Assembly: GCF_002024165.1 (NCBI RefSeq)
Contig: NZ_MWQN01000001.1
Span: forward strand, 1,426,001-1,490,000
Source of the DNA: Embleya scabrispora
GTDB taxonomy: Bacteria; Actinomycetota; Actinomycetes; Streptomycetales; Streptomycetaceae
Length of the DNA stretch: 64,000 nt
Direction: 5' to 3'
Shown: one piece after another, positions 1-8,409 of the stretch
How positions within the stretch are numbered: the first letter of the stretch is position 1
Layout: each line of letters opens with the position of its first letter
Notes under the pieces: model-generated
Seen by the model: only the letters and a program-made list of their open reading frames with translations
What the model was told of the DNA's origin: nothing
Database searches by the model: none
Made by a program: the position numbers and the translations under genes

Positions 1-1025
1 GTGAGCACCTCGGGATCCGTATTCGGCAACACCCCATGCCCCAAATTGAAGATGTGCCCCTCCGCACCACGCCCCGCCACCAACACCTCGTCGGCCTTGG
101 CCCGAACCGCCTCCCACGGCGCGAACACCACCGCCGAGTCCAGGTTCCCCTGCAACGCCCGCCCCGGCCCCACCCGCCGCGCCGCCTCGTCCAGCGGGAT
201 GCGCCAGTCGACGCCCACCACGTCCGCCCCGGCCTCGCCGAACATGCGCAGCAACTCGCCGGTGCCCACCCCGAAGTGGATCCGCGGCACGCCGTAGTGC
301 TCGACCGACGCCAACACCTTCGTGCTCGCCGGCAGCACCGACGCCCGGTAGTCCGCCGCGGACAGCGCCCCGGCCCACGAGTCGAACAGCTGGATCGCCG
401 ACGCGCCCGCCTCGATCTGTACCTTCAAAAACGCCGACGTGATCTCCGCGAGCCGGTCCACCAGATCGGCCCACAGCCGCGGGTCGCCGTACATCAGCGC
501 CTTGGTGCGCTCGTGGTTCTTCGACGGCCCGCCCTCGACCAGGTAGCTCGCGAGGGTGAACGGCGCACCGGCGAAGCCGATCAGCGGCGTGGCACCCAGC
601 TCGCCGACGAGTTGGCCGACCGCCTCGGTGATGTACGGCACGTCGTCGGGCGTGAGGTCGCGCAACTGCGCGAGGTCGTCGCGCGAGCGGATCGGATTCG
701 CCACCACCGGACCGACGCCCGGCTTGATGTCGAGATCGATTCCGATCGCCTTGAGCGGGACCACGATGTCGCTGAAGAAGATCGCCGCGTCCACCCCGTG
801 CCGCCGCACCGGCTGGAGCGTGATCTCGGTGACCAGGTCCGGCCGCATGCACGAGTCGAGCATCGCGGTGCCCTCGCGCAGCTTGCGGTACTCGGGCAGC
901 GAACGGCCCGCCTGACGCATGAACCACACCGGGGTGTGCGGGACGGGTTCGCGCCGGCAGGCGCGCAGGAAGGCCGAGTCGCGGACGGTGGCGTGCGGAA
1001 GGCTCGTTTCGGTCACGTCCGCCAT
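1..1025 (-). CDS. hemE: Uroporphyrinogen decarboxylase (3'-truncated by window edge)
   Basis: Cytoplasmic heme-pathway enzyme that decarboxylates the four acetate side chains of uroporphyrinogen III to give coproporphyrinogen III. The minus-strand reading frame contains the family signature [11 protein letters not shown] near the N-terminus, FFSDIV..PLKAIG, a glycine-rich [16 protein letters not shown] stretch and the C-terminal GHIFNLGHG motif. The ATG at 1025 gives MADVTETS, a normal N-terminus. About 341 codons are present and the frame is open at base 1, so only some 10-20 C-terminal residues are lost at the window edge. The gene is divergent from the DUF3000 gene across 92 bp, an order I recall from Streptomyces. 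Identification is secure; the exact start is less so because no strong ribosome site is visible. Confidence 0.95.
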   Translation of the reverse strand, partial: MADVTETSLPHATVRDSAFLRACRREPVPHTPVWFMRQAGRSLPEYRKLREGTAMLDSCMRPDLVTEITLQPVRRHGVDAAIFFSDIVVPLKAIGIDLDIKPGVGPVVANPIRSRDDLAQLRDLTPDDVPYITEAVGQLVGELGATPLIGFAGAPFTLASYLVEGGPSKNHERTKALMYGDPRLWADLVDRLAEITSAFLKVQIEAGASAIQLFDSWAGALSAADYRASVLPASTKVLASVEHYGVPRIHFGVGTGELLRMFGEAGADVVGVDWRIPLDEAARRVGPGRALQGNLDSAVVFAPWEAVRAKADEVLVAGRGAEGHIFNLGHGVLPNTDPEVL

Positions 1026-1104
1026 CGTCCCAGACGCACGCGGGCGGCCCAGACGGAGCACCCCGCCCGGCGCGTCGCCCGGGCCCGACCCCCCCGACGC
1101 GGCC

Positions 1105-1117
1105 TAGGCTGCCAGGC
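1105..1117 (+). promoter_or_regulatory. TAGGCT -10-like hexamer directly before DUF3000 start
   Basis: TAGGCT (1105-1110) fits the streptomycete -10 pattern TAGNNT and lies only 7 nt before the ATG at 1118. No Shine-Dalgarno sequence is visible in between. If used, transcription would begin at or next to the ATG, giving a leaderless message. No convincing -35 hexamer is seen, so this is tentative. Confidence 0.35.
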
Positions 1118-1714
1118 ATGGCAGGAGTCGGCGAGACCGAGGAGCCCGAGGAGTTCCGGCAGGCACTGGCCGGATGGCGGGCCGCGGTCCTGCGTCCGGA
1201 GATCGTGCTGGAGGAGATGGCCCGGCCGCGCGGCCTGGCGCCCTACTCCGCCGCGTTCACCGCCGAGGTGGCACTCGGCGAGGACGAGGACGAACTCGCC
1301 GGCGGCCGGATCGTGCTGCTGCACGACCCGGCGGGCCACGAGGCGTGGGAGGGCACGTTCCGCGTGGTCACCATGACCCGCGCCGAACTCGAACCCGAAC
1401 TGGCGATGGACCCGCTGCTGCCCGAGGTCGGCTGGACCTGGCTGACCGAGTCGCTGTACGCGGTCGGCGCGACCTATCGCGCCCCCAGCGGCACGGTCAG
1501 CCGCAGCACCTCGCAGGGCTTCGGCGGCCTGTCCGGACAGATCGCCCGCACCGAGATCGAGATCAGGGCGTCGTGGACTCCGGCCGACGACGAGTTGTCG
1601 CCGCATCTGCTGGCGTGGACCGAACTGCTGTGCACCTGTGCCGGTTTGCCGCCGGTGACAGCCGGGGAGGGCGTCGTCGCCATACCGCGCCGGCCCTCGC
1701 GACCCGGTTCCTGA
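1118..1714 (+). CDS. DUF3000 domain protein
   Basis: A 198-residue soluble protein of the DUF3000 family, which in actinobacteria typically lies next to hemE. Its biochemical role is unknown to me. The sequence has the familiar pattern of the family: an N-terminal EEFRQALAGWR helix, a PYSAAFTAEV strand, a GWTWLTESL segment in the middle, a Gly/Ser-rich SQGFGGLSGQ segment and a C-terminal LLAWTELLCTCAGLPPV helix. No signal peptide or membrane segment is present. The ATG at 1118 is preceded by a -10-like TAGGCT rather than a ribosome site, suggesting a leaderless transcript. Function should not be inferred from the hemE linkage alone. Confidence 0.85.
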   Translation: MAGVGETEEPEEFRQALAGWRAAVLRPEIVLEEMARPRGLAPYSAAFTAEVALGEDEDELAGGRIVLLHDPAGHEAWEGTFRVVTMTRAELEPELAMDPLLPEVGWTWLTESLYAVGATYRAPSGTVSRSTSQGFGGLSGQIARTEIEIRASWTPADDELSPHLLAWTELLCTCAGLPPVTAGEGVVAIPRRPSRPGS

Positions 1715-1893
1715 CACGCCGGATCACCGTCGCGATACCCCTCGGTCACACATCCGGGTCAACGTCGCATAACGGATTTGGATCTTCCTCTAAAGCCCGG
1801 CGCCATATGTGCCGAAGGACAGGGTGACCACCCCGAAGGAGTAGCTGGTCGGGCCGCTTCTTCGGGAATCGCGATCACTGCGCAGGAGGCCCG

Positions 1894-2562
1894 GTGTCGG
1901 TACTTCTCGATCACCCTGCAAACCTGCTTGCCTATCGTCCTTCCAAGCCCACGGCGATGGTCGTCGTCGCGGACCCCCGGGTTCGCGACGCCGTCATCCG
2001 CCACCTGTGGGCCCTCGGTGTACGCGACGTCGTCGGGGCGTCGACCATCGCCGAGGCTCGCTCCCGTGCCGGCACGCCGCGCGACCTGTGTGTCGCCGAC
2101 GTGCACCTGCCGGACGGCTCCGGACTCACGCTTCTCACCGAGATGCGCGCGTCCGGGTGGCCGAACGGCCTGGCACTCTCCGCAGCCGACGACATCGGTG
2201 CCGTTCGCTCCGCGCTTGCCGCGGGTGTTCGGGGCTACGTCGTGACCGGCGCGCGAGCGGGACTGAACCCTGGACACGCACGGCAAGCCGGAATGCACCA
2301 CGGGATGCCCCAGGCAAACCGCATGCGTCCGTCGGAACAGCGCGGGACGGAGCCCGGCTCCGGCGTCCGGGAGCTTTCGGCGCGCGAGATCGAGGTCCTG
2401 CGCCTCGTCGCGGAGGGCCGGTCCAACAAGGCGATCGGTCAGGCGATGGGCCTGTCGGCGCTGACCGTCAAGAGCCATCTCGCCCGCATCGCCCGCAAGA
2501 TGGGCACGGGCGACCGGGCCGGCATGGTGGCCCTCGCGTTGCGGGCGGGCATCATCAGCTGA
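1894..2562 (+). CDS. Orphan LuxR-type response regulator with degenerate receiver
   Basis: A 222-residue two-domain transcription regulator. Residues ~20-120 form a receiver-like domain in which D69 (in VADVHLPDG) matches the phosphoacceptor. The acidic pair is reduced to one Asp (VVVADP), and the lysine expected near residue 120 is not obvious (VVTGARAG). Residues ~158-220 are a LuxR/NarL helix-turn-helix (ELSAREIEVL ... NKAIGQAMGLSALTVKSHLARI). The GTG start has AGGAGG at 1884-1889, 4 nt before it, and gives a normal N-terminus. No histidine kinase is adjacent, so it is an orphan; the missing residues suggest phosphorylation-independent or altered control. A strong terminator follows at 2638-2681. 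Confidence 0.88.
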   Translation: MSVLLDHPANLLAYRPSKPTAMVVVADPRVRDAVIRHLWALGVRDVVGASTIAEARSRAGTPRDLCVADVHLPDGSGLTLLTEMRASGWPNGLALSAADDIGAVRSALAAGVRGYVVTGARAGLNPGHARQAGMHHGMPQANRMRPSEQRGTEPGSGVRELSAREIEVLRLVAEGRSNKAIGQAMGLSALTVKSHLARIARKMGTGDRAGMVALALRAGIIS

Positions 2563-2637
2563 CCCTGGTCGGCACCGATCGGCCCCGAGTCGGCGGAGCA
2601 TCAGGACACCTCATCAGGTGACACATCATCAGGTACA

Positions 2638-2681
2638 GCCGAATCCCGGCGGGTGAACCCACCCGCCGGGATTCGGCTTTT
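2638..2681 (+). terminator. Rho-independent terminator after the response regulator
   Basis: An 18-bp perfect inverted repeat (2638-2655 and 2660-2677) with loop AACC is followed by TTTT. It separates the response-regulator transcript from the RNase D gene. Confidence 0.9.
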
Positions 2682-2807
2682 CCGGGAGTGGACCCTCCGG
2701 TTCCGCGCGCGATTTCGTACGGTTGCGACCGCCCTACACCCGCCGTGGCACGCCCACCTTGGCGGGGACCTGCCCGGTCGGCCGGCCGGGCGGGTTATTT
2801 TGGTGGG

Positions 2808-4088
2808 GTGACCGACGCCTCCTTCGAAACCTCATCCGAACTTCCGGCGCCGGTCCCCCCGGCGCCGGTCCCGCTCCTGGCACCTCGCGAGGGCGTTCCG
2901 CCGGTCGTGGCGGACCCGGAGGCGCTCGCCGAGACCGTCGCCGCCTTCGCCGCCGGAGCGGGACCGGTCGCCGTCGACGCCGAACGGGCGTCGGGCTACC
3001 GCTACGGGCAGCGCGCGTATCTGATCCAGCTGCGCCGGGCCGGCGCGGGCAGCGCCCTGGTCGACCCGGCGGCCTGCCCCGACCTGTCCGCGCTCGGCGC
3101 CGCGATCGTCGACGCCGAATGGGTCCTGCACGCCGCCTCCCAGGACCTGCCCTGCCTGGCCGAGGTCGGCATGGTCCCCCGGCGCATCTTCGACACCGAG
3201 CTGGCGGGCCGGCTGGCCGCCTTCCCCCGGGTGGGCCTGGGCGCGATGGTGGAGACCGTACTCGGCTTCTCGCTGGAGAAGGGGCACTCGGCGGTGGACT
3301 GGTCCACCCGTCCGCTGCCCGAGCCCTGGCTGCGCTACGCGGCGTTGGACGTCGAGGTGCTGATCGAGCTGCGCGACGAGCTCGAGGCGACGCTGACCGA
3401 GCAGGGCAAGCTCGACTGGGCGCTGCAGGAGTTCGCCGCGATCGCCGCCGCGCCGCCGCCCGCCCCCCGGGTCGACCCGTGGCGCCGCACGTCGGGGCTG
3501 CACCGGGTGCGCCGCCGCCGGCAGTTGGCCATCGTGCGCTCGTTGTGGCAGGCCCGGGACACCGTCGCCCGCCAGAAGGACGTCTCGCCGGGTCGGGTCA
3601 TCCCGGACACCGCGATCGTCGAGGCCGCGCTGAACGGGCCCGCTTCGGTGGCCGCCCTGCTCGCGCTGCCCGGCTTCACCGGCCGGGACAGCAGACGCCA
3701 GGCCGGCGTGTGGCTGGCCGCTATCGAGCAGGCCAGGGCGCTGCCCGAGGCCGAGCTGCCGATGTCCACGCTGCCGCACGAGGGCCCGCCGCCGGCGCGC
3801 GCGTGGACCGACAAGGACCCGGCCGCCGCGGAGCGGCTGACCGCCGCCAAGACGGCGGTCGCGGCCATCGCGGACGAGCACACGCTGCCCACGGAGAACC
3901 TGCTCGCGCCGGACTACGTACGCCGGTTGGCCTGGGCGCCGCCTTCGGCCCCCTCCGCGGACGCGATCGGCGAGGTACTGCGCGAGTTCGGCGCCCGGCC
4001 CTGGCAGATCGCGCTCACCGCGCCGGCCCTGTCCGGCGCGTTCCTGCGCCTGGCCGCGCACGCCGCCAACGGCACCGCCGGGGCCTGA
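2808..4088 (+). CDS. rnd: Ribonuclease D-like 3'-5' exonuclease with HRDC domain
   Basis: A 426-residue DEDD-family exonuclease expected to trim RNA 3' ends in the cytoplasm. Exo I is seen as D57 and E59 in VAVDAER, Exo II as HAASQDL around residues 108-114, and Exo III as Y187 xxx D191 in YAALDVEV, which is the DEDDy type. An HRDC nucleic-acid-binding domain follows (~225-300, around ARDTVARQKDVSPGRVIPD), then a second HRDC-like C-terminal part. The frame is open upstream to 2688, but that part is low-quality sequence; the GTG at 2808 gives MTDASFE, matching relatives I remember from Streptomyces. A proline-rich N-terminal 30 residues precede the nuclease. It stands alone between a terminator and the iron-regulated efeU. 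Confidence 0.9.
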   Translation: MTDASFETSSELPAPVPPAPVPLLAPREGVPPVVADPEALAETVAAFAAGAGPVAVDAERASGYRYGQRAYLIQLRRAGAGSALVDPAACPDLSALGAAIVDAEWVLHAASQDLPCLAEVGMVPRRIFDTELAGRLAAFPRVGLGAMVETVLGFSLEKGHSAVDWSTRPLPEPWLRYAALDVEVLIELRDELEATLTEQGKLDWALQEFAAIAAAPPPAPRVDPWRRTSGLHRVRRRRQLAIVRSLWQARDTVARQKDVSPGRVIPDTAIVEAALNGPASVAALLALPGFTGRDSRRQAGVWLAAIEQARALPEAELPMSTLPHEGPPPARAWTDKDPAAAERLTAAKTAVAAIADEHTLPTENLLAPDYVRRLAWAPPSAPSADAIGEVLREFGARPWQIALTAPALSGAFLRLAAHAANGTAGA

Positions 4089-4269
4089 GTCACCCGCCGG
4101 GGCCTGGGAAAGGGGAGCCTGGGAACAACCGCCGCGAGCCGGGCGCAACGGTCCCGGCGCGGCGCGCTCTTGGTCGCCCGCGGGCGACCCGCGAGCCTGC
4201 GGCCGGCCGCCCGTACCGCCTTACCCGAGCTTTGCTTTGTCCGCATTGACGCCTGATCCCTGCGAATGG

Positions 4270-4288
4270 TTTGGTGAGGCTCGCCTAA
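4270..4288. promoter_or_regulatory. Iron box (DmdR/IdeR-type) upstream of efeU
   Basis: The 19-mer TTTGGTGAGGCTCGCCTAA matches the streptomycete iron-box consensus TTAGGTTAGGCTCACCTAA at 16 of 19 positions. It ends 35 bp before the efeU GTG. Iron-bound DmdR/IdeR repressor would be expected to block transcription here when iron is plentiful. Confidence 0.8.
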
Positions 4289-4323
4289 TTTCTCACCATG
4301 TGTTCGAGCCTGCGGGGTGGCCT

Positions 4324-5175
4324 GTGTTCGCCAACTATCTGATTGGCCTGCGCGAGGGCCTGGAAGCGGCCCTGGTGGTCAGCATCCTGATCGCCTACCT
4401 CGTCAAGACCGGTCGACGCGAGGCACTGCCGGCGGTGTGGGTGGGGATCGGTGCGGCCGTCGCGATGAGCGTGGCCCTGGAGGCCGCCCTCGAACTGACC
4501 TCGGCGGAGATGGACTTCAAGCAGCAGGAGGCGTTCGGCGGTTCGCTGTCCGTCTTCGCGGTGGCACTGGTCACCTGGATGATCTTCTGGATGCGGCGTA
4601 CCTCGCACGCGCTCAAGGCGGAGTTGCAGGGCAAGCTGGACCACGCGCTGGCGATGGGCACCGGTGCGCTGGTGCTGACCGCGTTCCTGTCCGTGGGCCG
4701 CGAGGGCCTGGAGACCGCGGTGATCGTGTGGGGCACGGCCCGCTCCACCGGCGAGAACACCGAGCCGATGATCGGCGTCGCCCTCGGCCTGGCCACCGCC
4801 GTCGTGCTCGGCTACCTCTTCTACGCCGGCGCCATCCGGATCAACCTCGCCAAGTTCTTCCTCTGGACCGGCGCCGGACTCGTGGTCGTCGCCGCCGGCG
4901 TACTGGCCTACGGCGTCCACGACCTCCAGGAGGCCGACTACCTCCCGGGCCTGTCCGACCGGGCGTTCGACATCAGCGACACCATCCCGCCCGACACCTG
5001 GTACGGCACCCTCCTCAAGGGCATCCTCAACTTCCAACCCGACCCCACGGTCCTCCAGGTCACCGTCTGGCTCCTGTACCTGATCCCGGTCATGGCGCTG
5101 TTCTTCCTCCTCCCCAAGGGCGGCCCGAGGAAGACTCCGTCGGCGGCGCCCCGGGAGACGACCGCCGCCGCCTGA
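4324..5175 (+). CDS. efeU: FTR1-family high-affinity iron permease EfeU
   Basis: Integral membrane permease of the EfeUOB iron uptake system (oxidase-dependent ferrous/ferric import). The 283-residue form starting at the GTG at 4324 begins MFANYLIGLREGLE, as FTR1 proteins do. Both REGLE iron-ligand motifs are present, at residues 10-14 and 126-130, each within a membrane helix, and about seven hydrophobic segments can be counted. The frame is open to 4237, but that extension would run through the iron box. It is transcribed alone on the plus strand and converges on efeB-efeO, instead of lying in the usual efeUOB operon. Control by the iron box at 4270-4288 is likely. Confidence 0.92.
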   Translation: MFANYLIGLREGLEAALVVSILIAYLVKTGRREALPAVWVGIGAAVAMSVALEAALELTSAEMDFKQQEAFGGSLSVFAVALVTWMIFWMRRTSHALKAELQGKLDHALAMGTGALVLTAFLSVGREGLETAVIVWGTARSTGENTEPMIGVALGLATAVVLGYLFYAGAIRINLAKFFLWTGAGLVVVAAGVLAYGVHDLQEADYLPGLSDRAFDISDTIPPDTWYGTLLKGILNFQPDPTVLQVTVWLLYLIPVMALFFLLPKGGPRKTPSAAPRETTAAA

Positions 5176-5201
5176 TCCCGGGCGCGGCGCGACAACACGG
5201 G

Positions 5202-5244
5202 CGAGGGGCCCGATCCGAAGCGGTGCTTCGGACCGGGCCCCTCG
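5202..5244. terminator. Bidirectional hairpin between convergent efeU and efeB
   Basis: A 20-bp inverted repeat (5202-5221 and 5225-5244) has one A/C mismatch and a 3-nt loop. It sits between the 3' ends of the convergent genes efeU and efeB and could stop transcription from both sides. No T-tract is seen. Confidence 0.75.
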
Positions 5245-5281
5245 GTGTACCGGGCACTCGGTGTATCGGCCGCCGGGTCGC

Positions 5282-6562
5282 TCAGGCGAACAGTGCCTTG
5301 CCCCAGTAGTCGTCCGCGCCGCGCACGCCGCCCGGACACGCGAACAGGGCCGAGCCCACGTGCTGGATGTACTCGTTCATCGCGTCGTTCGCGGCCAGCC
5401 GCTGCTGGACCGGGATGAAGCCCTTGCGCGGGTCGCGCTGGTAGGCCAGGAAGAACAGGCCCGCCTCCAGTCGGCCGAGACCGTCCGAGCCGTCCACGAA
5501 CGAGTAGCCGCGACGCAGGATGGTCGCGCCGTTGTTCGTATCGGGGTGCGACAGCCGCACGTGCGACTTCTCCGGCAGCGCCTTGAGCGGCACCACGTCG
5601 TGTTCGCCGGTCGCGCCCTGCGGTGCGCCCACACCCTTGTTGCGGCCGATCACGTCCTCCTGCTCCTGCAGCGAGGTGCGATCCCAGGTCTCGATGTGCA
5701 TCCGGATCCGGCGCGCGACCAGGTAGGAGCCGCCGGTCATCCACGCCGGGCCCTCACCGGCCGGCACCCACACGTGCTCGCGCAGCCGGTCGGTCTCGGT
5801 GCCGGCGATGTTGCGCGTGCCGTCCTTGAAGCCGAACAGGTTGCGCGGGGTCATCGCCTCGGGCGTGGTCGAGGACGTCTTGCCGAAGCCGAGCTGCGAC
5901 CAGCGCACCGACACCACGCCGAAGCCGATCCGGGCCAGGTTGCGGATCGCGTGTACCGCGACCTGGGGGTCGTCGGAGCAGGCCTGGACGGCGATGTCGC
6001 CGCCGGAGCGCTGCGGGTCGAGCTTGTCCCCGGGGAACGCGGGCAGTTCGGCCAGTGCCTCCGGCTTCTTCGCGGCGATCCCGAAGCGGTCCCGGCCGTC
6101 CTTGGTGAACAGCGTGGGACCGAACCCGACGGTGAGCGTCAGGTTGTTCGGCGGCAGCCCGACCGCCTCGCCCGTGTCGTCGGGCGGCGACTCGGGCACA
6201 CCGCTGTCGGCGCCGGTCCCGATCTGCTTGCCCGCGGTCATCGCGGCCGCGGCGGCGGTCCACTGCTGGAGCATGCGCACCAGCTTGGCGCGGTCGTCGG
6301 TGATCACGTCGAACACGCAAAAGTGCAGCCGGTCCTGGACCGGGGTGGCGATGCCGGCCTGGTTCACGCCGTGGAAGTCCACCGAGCCGAGGGCCGGCGT
6401 GGACGACTTGTCCTCGGTACCGGTGACCGCGGTGGCCACCCCGCCCGCCGCGGCGGCGCCGACCACGAGCGCGCCACCGGTCCAGCCCAGCAGCGCCCGC
6501 CGACTGAATCCGTCGCCCGACGACGGTTCGACCGCCTCGGCGACACGATCGGTCTCGGTCAT
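5282..6562 (-). CDS. efeB: Tat-exported DyP-type heme peroxidase EfeB
   Basis: Periplasm-side/extracytoplasmic heme peroxidase of the Efe iron system (deferrochelatase/peroxidase). The 426-residue protein starts with a twin-arginine signal: SRRALLGW at residues 20-27 followed by a hydrophobic Ala/Gly/Val stretch to ~45. The DyP signature GFKDGTRN is at 244-251, with the distal Asp and later Arg/His residues in the C-terminal half (e.g. SHVRLSHP) that typically surround heme. It ends 38 bp from the efeU-efeB terminator and lies 95 bp downstream of efeO, so efeO-efeB probably form one transcript from the iron box near 7973. The start has an AGGGAGGG ribosome site. Confidence 0.93.
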   Translation of the reverse strand: MTETDRVAEAVEPSSGDGFSRRALLGWTGGALVVGAAAAGGVATAVTGTEDKSSTPALGSVDFHGVNQAGIATPVQDRLHFCVFDVITDDRAKLVRMLQQWTAAAAAMTAGKQIGTGADSGVPESPPDDTGEAVGLPPNNLTLTVGFGPTLFTKDGRDRFGIAAKKPEALAELPAFPGDKLDPQRSGGDIAVQACSDDPQVAVHAIRNLARIGFGVVSVRWSQLGFGKTSSTTPEAMTPRNLFGFKDGTRNIAGTETDRLREHVWVPAGEGPAWMTGGSYLVARRIRMHIETWDRTSLQEQEDVIGRNKGVGAPQGATGEHDVVPLKALPEKSHVRLSHPDTNNGATILRRGYSFVDGSDGLGRLEAGLFFLAYQRDPRKGFIPVQQRLAANDAMNEYIQHVGSALFACPGGVRGADDYWGKALFA

Positions 6563-6657
6563 GGGCCCTCCCTAGGCTCGTTCGGTGCCGTGCGGTTCGG
6601 TGCGGTCGGCCCGGTCGGTTCGTGGTTCGCGACGGCGGGCGATGTCACGGGGCGACG

Positions 6658-7797
6658 TCACTGGGCGACGACGCCGGCAAGCTTCGACAGCGGCTCGCCG
6701 AGCGCGTTGACCGCGTCCGAGAGTTCCTTGCGCTTGGCCTCGTCGACCGTGTCGTAGGAGACGTAGCCGTCGCCCTGCTTGTACTTGAACAGCAGGCCCT
6801 GGATCTTGGCGAATTCGGCGTCGAGGGTGCCGGTCAGCGCCGCGTCCTTCTCCGCCACGTACGGCTTGAGCAATTCGAAGGCCTTCTTCGCGCCGTCCAC
6901 GTTGCCCGCGAAGTCCCACAGGTCGGTGTGGCTGAACGCCTCCTCCTCGCCGGTGACCTTGCCGGTGGCCACCTCGTCGAGCAGGCCCTTGGCGCCGTTG
7001 GCGATCGAGGTCGGAGTGATATCGACGGTGCCGACCTTGGACTGGAGCGTCTTCAGGTCGGCCATCAGGCGGTCGGCGTAGCCCTTCTCGACGTCGGTGA
7101 TCTGCCCCGTGGTCCACAGCGCCTTCTCGATCCGGTGCCAGCCGGACCACTCCTGGCCGGGCTCCAGGTCCGCCTCGCGCGCGTCCATCTGCGGGTCGAG
7201 GTCGCCGAAGCTCTCCGCGACCGGCTCGATGGTCTCCCAGCCCAGACGCGACTTCGGGTAGTACTCCTTGGCCTTGGCCACGTCTCCGGCCTTGACCGCG
7301 TTCACGAACTCGGTCGCGAGCGGCAACATCTGCTCGACCGTGGTGTTGGTGAAGGTCCGGTAGTGCGCCACGGCCTCGGCGAGCCTGGGGTCGATCGGCT
7401 TCTCGGCGGGGGTGCCCGCGACGGTGACCTTCTGCCGGATGCCGTCGCCCTTCATACCGGGCTTGCAGGCGACCTCGTAGGTGCCGGCCTTGATCTCGAA
7501 GTTCAGCGTGGCCGAGGTGCCGGGGCCGATGTTCTCCCGCTCGGTGACGATCCGGTCGCCCTGGGCGTAGACGTAGAGCTCGGTAACCTGGCTGCCCTTG
7601 TTGGTCACCTTGATGCTGTTCTTGCCCGCGGGCCAGTCCTTCTTGGCGACGTCGCAGGACTTGTCCTTGGCGGTCACCTTGACCGCGTCGCCGGAGGAGT
7701 CGTCGCTGTCGCACGCGGTCAACGCGAGCGGCAACGCCAGCAACAACCCGACACCCAACGCGCGGGTGGTGGCGGGGCGACGACGGACGACAGACAT
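6658..7797 (-). CDS. efeO: Iron-uptake lipoprotein EfeO (cupredoxin + M75 domain)
   Basis: Extracytoplasmic iron-binding component of EfeUOB. With the ATG at 7797 the protein has 379 residues, and a lipoprotein signal (Arg-rich start, LLLALPLALTAC) places the lipidated cysteine at residue 29. Residues ~35-127 form a cupredoxin-like domain (CDV..., EVACKPGM with conserved Cys/Met); residues ~135-375 form the M75 imelysin-like domain with the HxxE motif HRIE at 221-224. The frame runs open to 7980, but the upstream part is repetitive (CTSCTSR-type), overlaps the iron box and lacks a ribosome site; GGGAGAG precedes 7797. It is first in the efeO-efeB unit and under probable iron control. Confidence 0.92.
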   Translation of the reverse strand: MSVVRRRPATTRALGVGLLLALPLALTACDSDDSSGDAVKVTAKDKSCDVAKKDWPAGKNSIKVTNKGSQVTELYVYAQGDRIVTERENIGPGTSATLNFEIKAGTYEVACKPGMKGDGIRQKVTVAGTPAEKPIDPRLAEAVAHYRTFTNTTVEQMLPLATEFVNAVKAGDVAKAKEYYPKSRLGWETIEPVAESFGDLDPQMDAREADLEPGQEWSGWHRIEKALWTTGQITDVEKGYADRLMADLKTLQSKVGTVDITPTSIANGAKGLLDEVATGKVTGEEEAFSHTDLWDFAGNVDGAKKAFELLKPYVAEKDAALTGTLDAEFAKIQGLLFKYKQGDGYVSYDTVDEAKRKELSDAVNALGEPLSKLAGVVAQ

Positions 7798-7972
7798 GGA
7801 CTCTCCCGGGGACGAAACAGGTGAAGACGGGTCGAAGCCCGGCAGACTGAGCAACGGCAGATCGCGGGACGTGCAGGACGTGCGGGATGTACAGGACGTG
7901 CAGGACGTTGCGGGATATGCGGGACACACGAAGGGCGTGGCAGTGCCGTACAAAACGGACGAAGGGTAATTA

Positions 7973-8002
7973 TTAGGCAAGGCTAACCAAGCCTAGGCTT
8001 GG
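7973..8002. promoter_or_regulatory. Iron box plus overlapping palindrome upstream of efeO
   Basis: TTAGGCAAGGCTAACCAAG (7973-7991) matches the DmdR/IdeR consensus at about 14 of 19 positions. It overlaps a perfect 16-bp palindrome CCAAGCCTAGGCTTGG (7987-8002). Together they could bind two repressor dimers. The site is 176 bp upstream of the efeO ATG, so a long leader (7798-7972) would follow; that leader carries imperfect GACGTGCAGG repeats at 7867-7910. Confidence 0.7.
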
Positions 8003-8356
8003 CTTATTTTGTCAGCCGAATGACCCCATACAGTCAAGGCGAAGTAAAGGCCCCTCGCGGCGAACGTGGATCACATCACGTCCCGTTCCGGACCGTTGGC
8101 GCGCCCAGACCCGGGGCTCGCTCCGGCGCCCCGATCGGGCCGCGTTCGACGCCGCGGCGCCGGTCGGGTACGGGCCGAGCGCGGTGCTCGCCGCGGCGTA
8201 CTCGGTTCGGGCGGTGGTCGGGTCCGGCCGACCGGTGGGCCGGCCGAGTGCGGTACCGCTCGCGACCGGCGGCCCGACGCACCCGTGGCCGCCCCGCCGG
8301 CGACCGCCGCAGGGACGCGCCGACGGGCCGATGGGGACCGAGGGCTAGGCCACGTG
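8003..8356. other. Gap between iron box and fadA operator; no gene seen
   Basis: The first ~40 bases are AT-richer and probably belong to the efeO promoter. The remainder is GC-rich sequence whose open frames have shadow-like composition (Arg/Pro/Gly strings) and no ribosome sites. I see no RNA gene or repeat of note. Confidence 0.5.
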
Positions 8357-8372
8357 GTTACCCATGAGTAGC
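8357..8372. promoter_or_regulatory. Inverted-repeat operator candidate before fadA-fadB
   Basis: GTTACCCATGAGTAGC contains the near-palindrome TACCCATGAGTA (10 of 12 symmetric positions, centred on CATG), 38 bp before the fadA GTG. Its place and form suit a TetR- or GntR-type repressor of fatty-acid oxidation, but I cannot assign the protein. Confidence 0.4.
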
Positions 8373-8409
8373 ATGGGGCCCGTACCCATCGGTGGAGGAG
8401 TGTGCGCTC

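Noticed and set aside
36-1376. 446-residue plus-strand ORF opposite hemE
   Set aside because: Arg/His/Pro-rich shadow of hemE and DUF3000; no ribosome site or family pattern.
2723-4249. Long plus-strand ORF overlapping RNase D
   Set aside because: Alternate frame of the nuclease gene, with Gly/Arg strings typical of GC-rich shadows.
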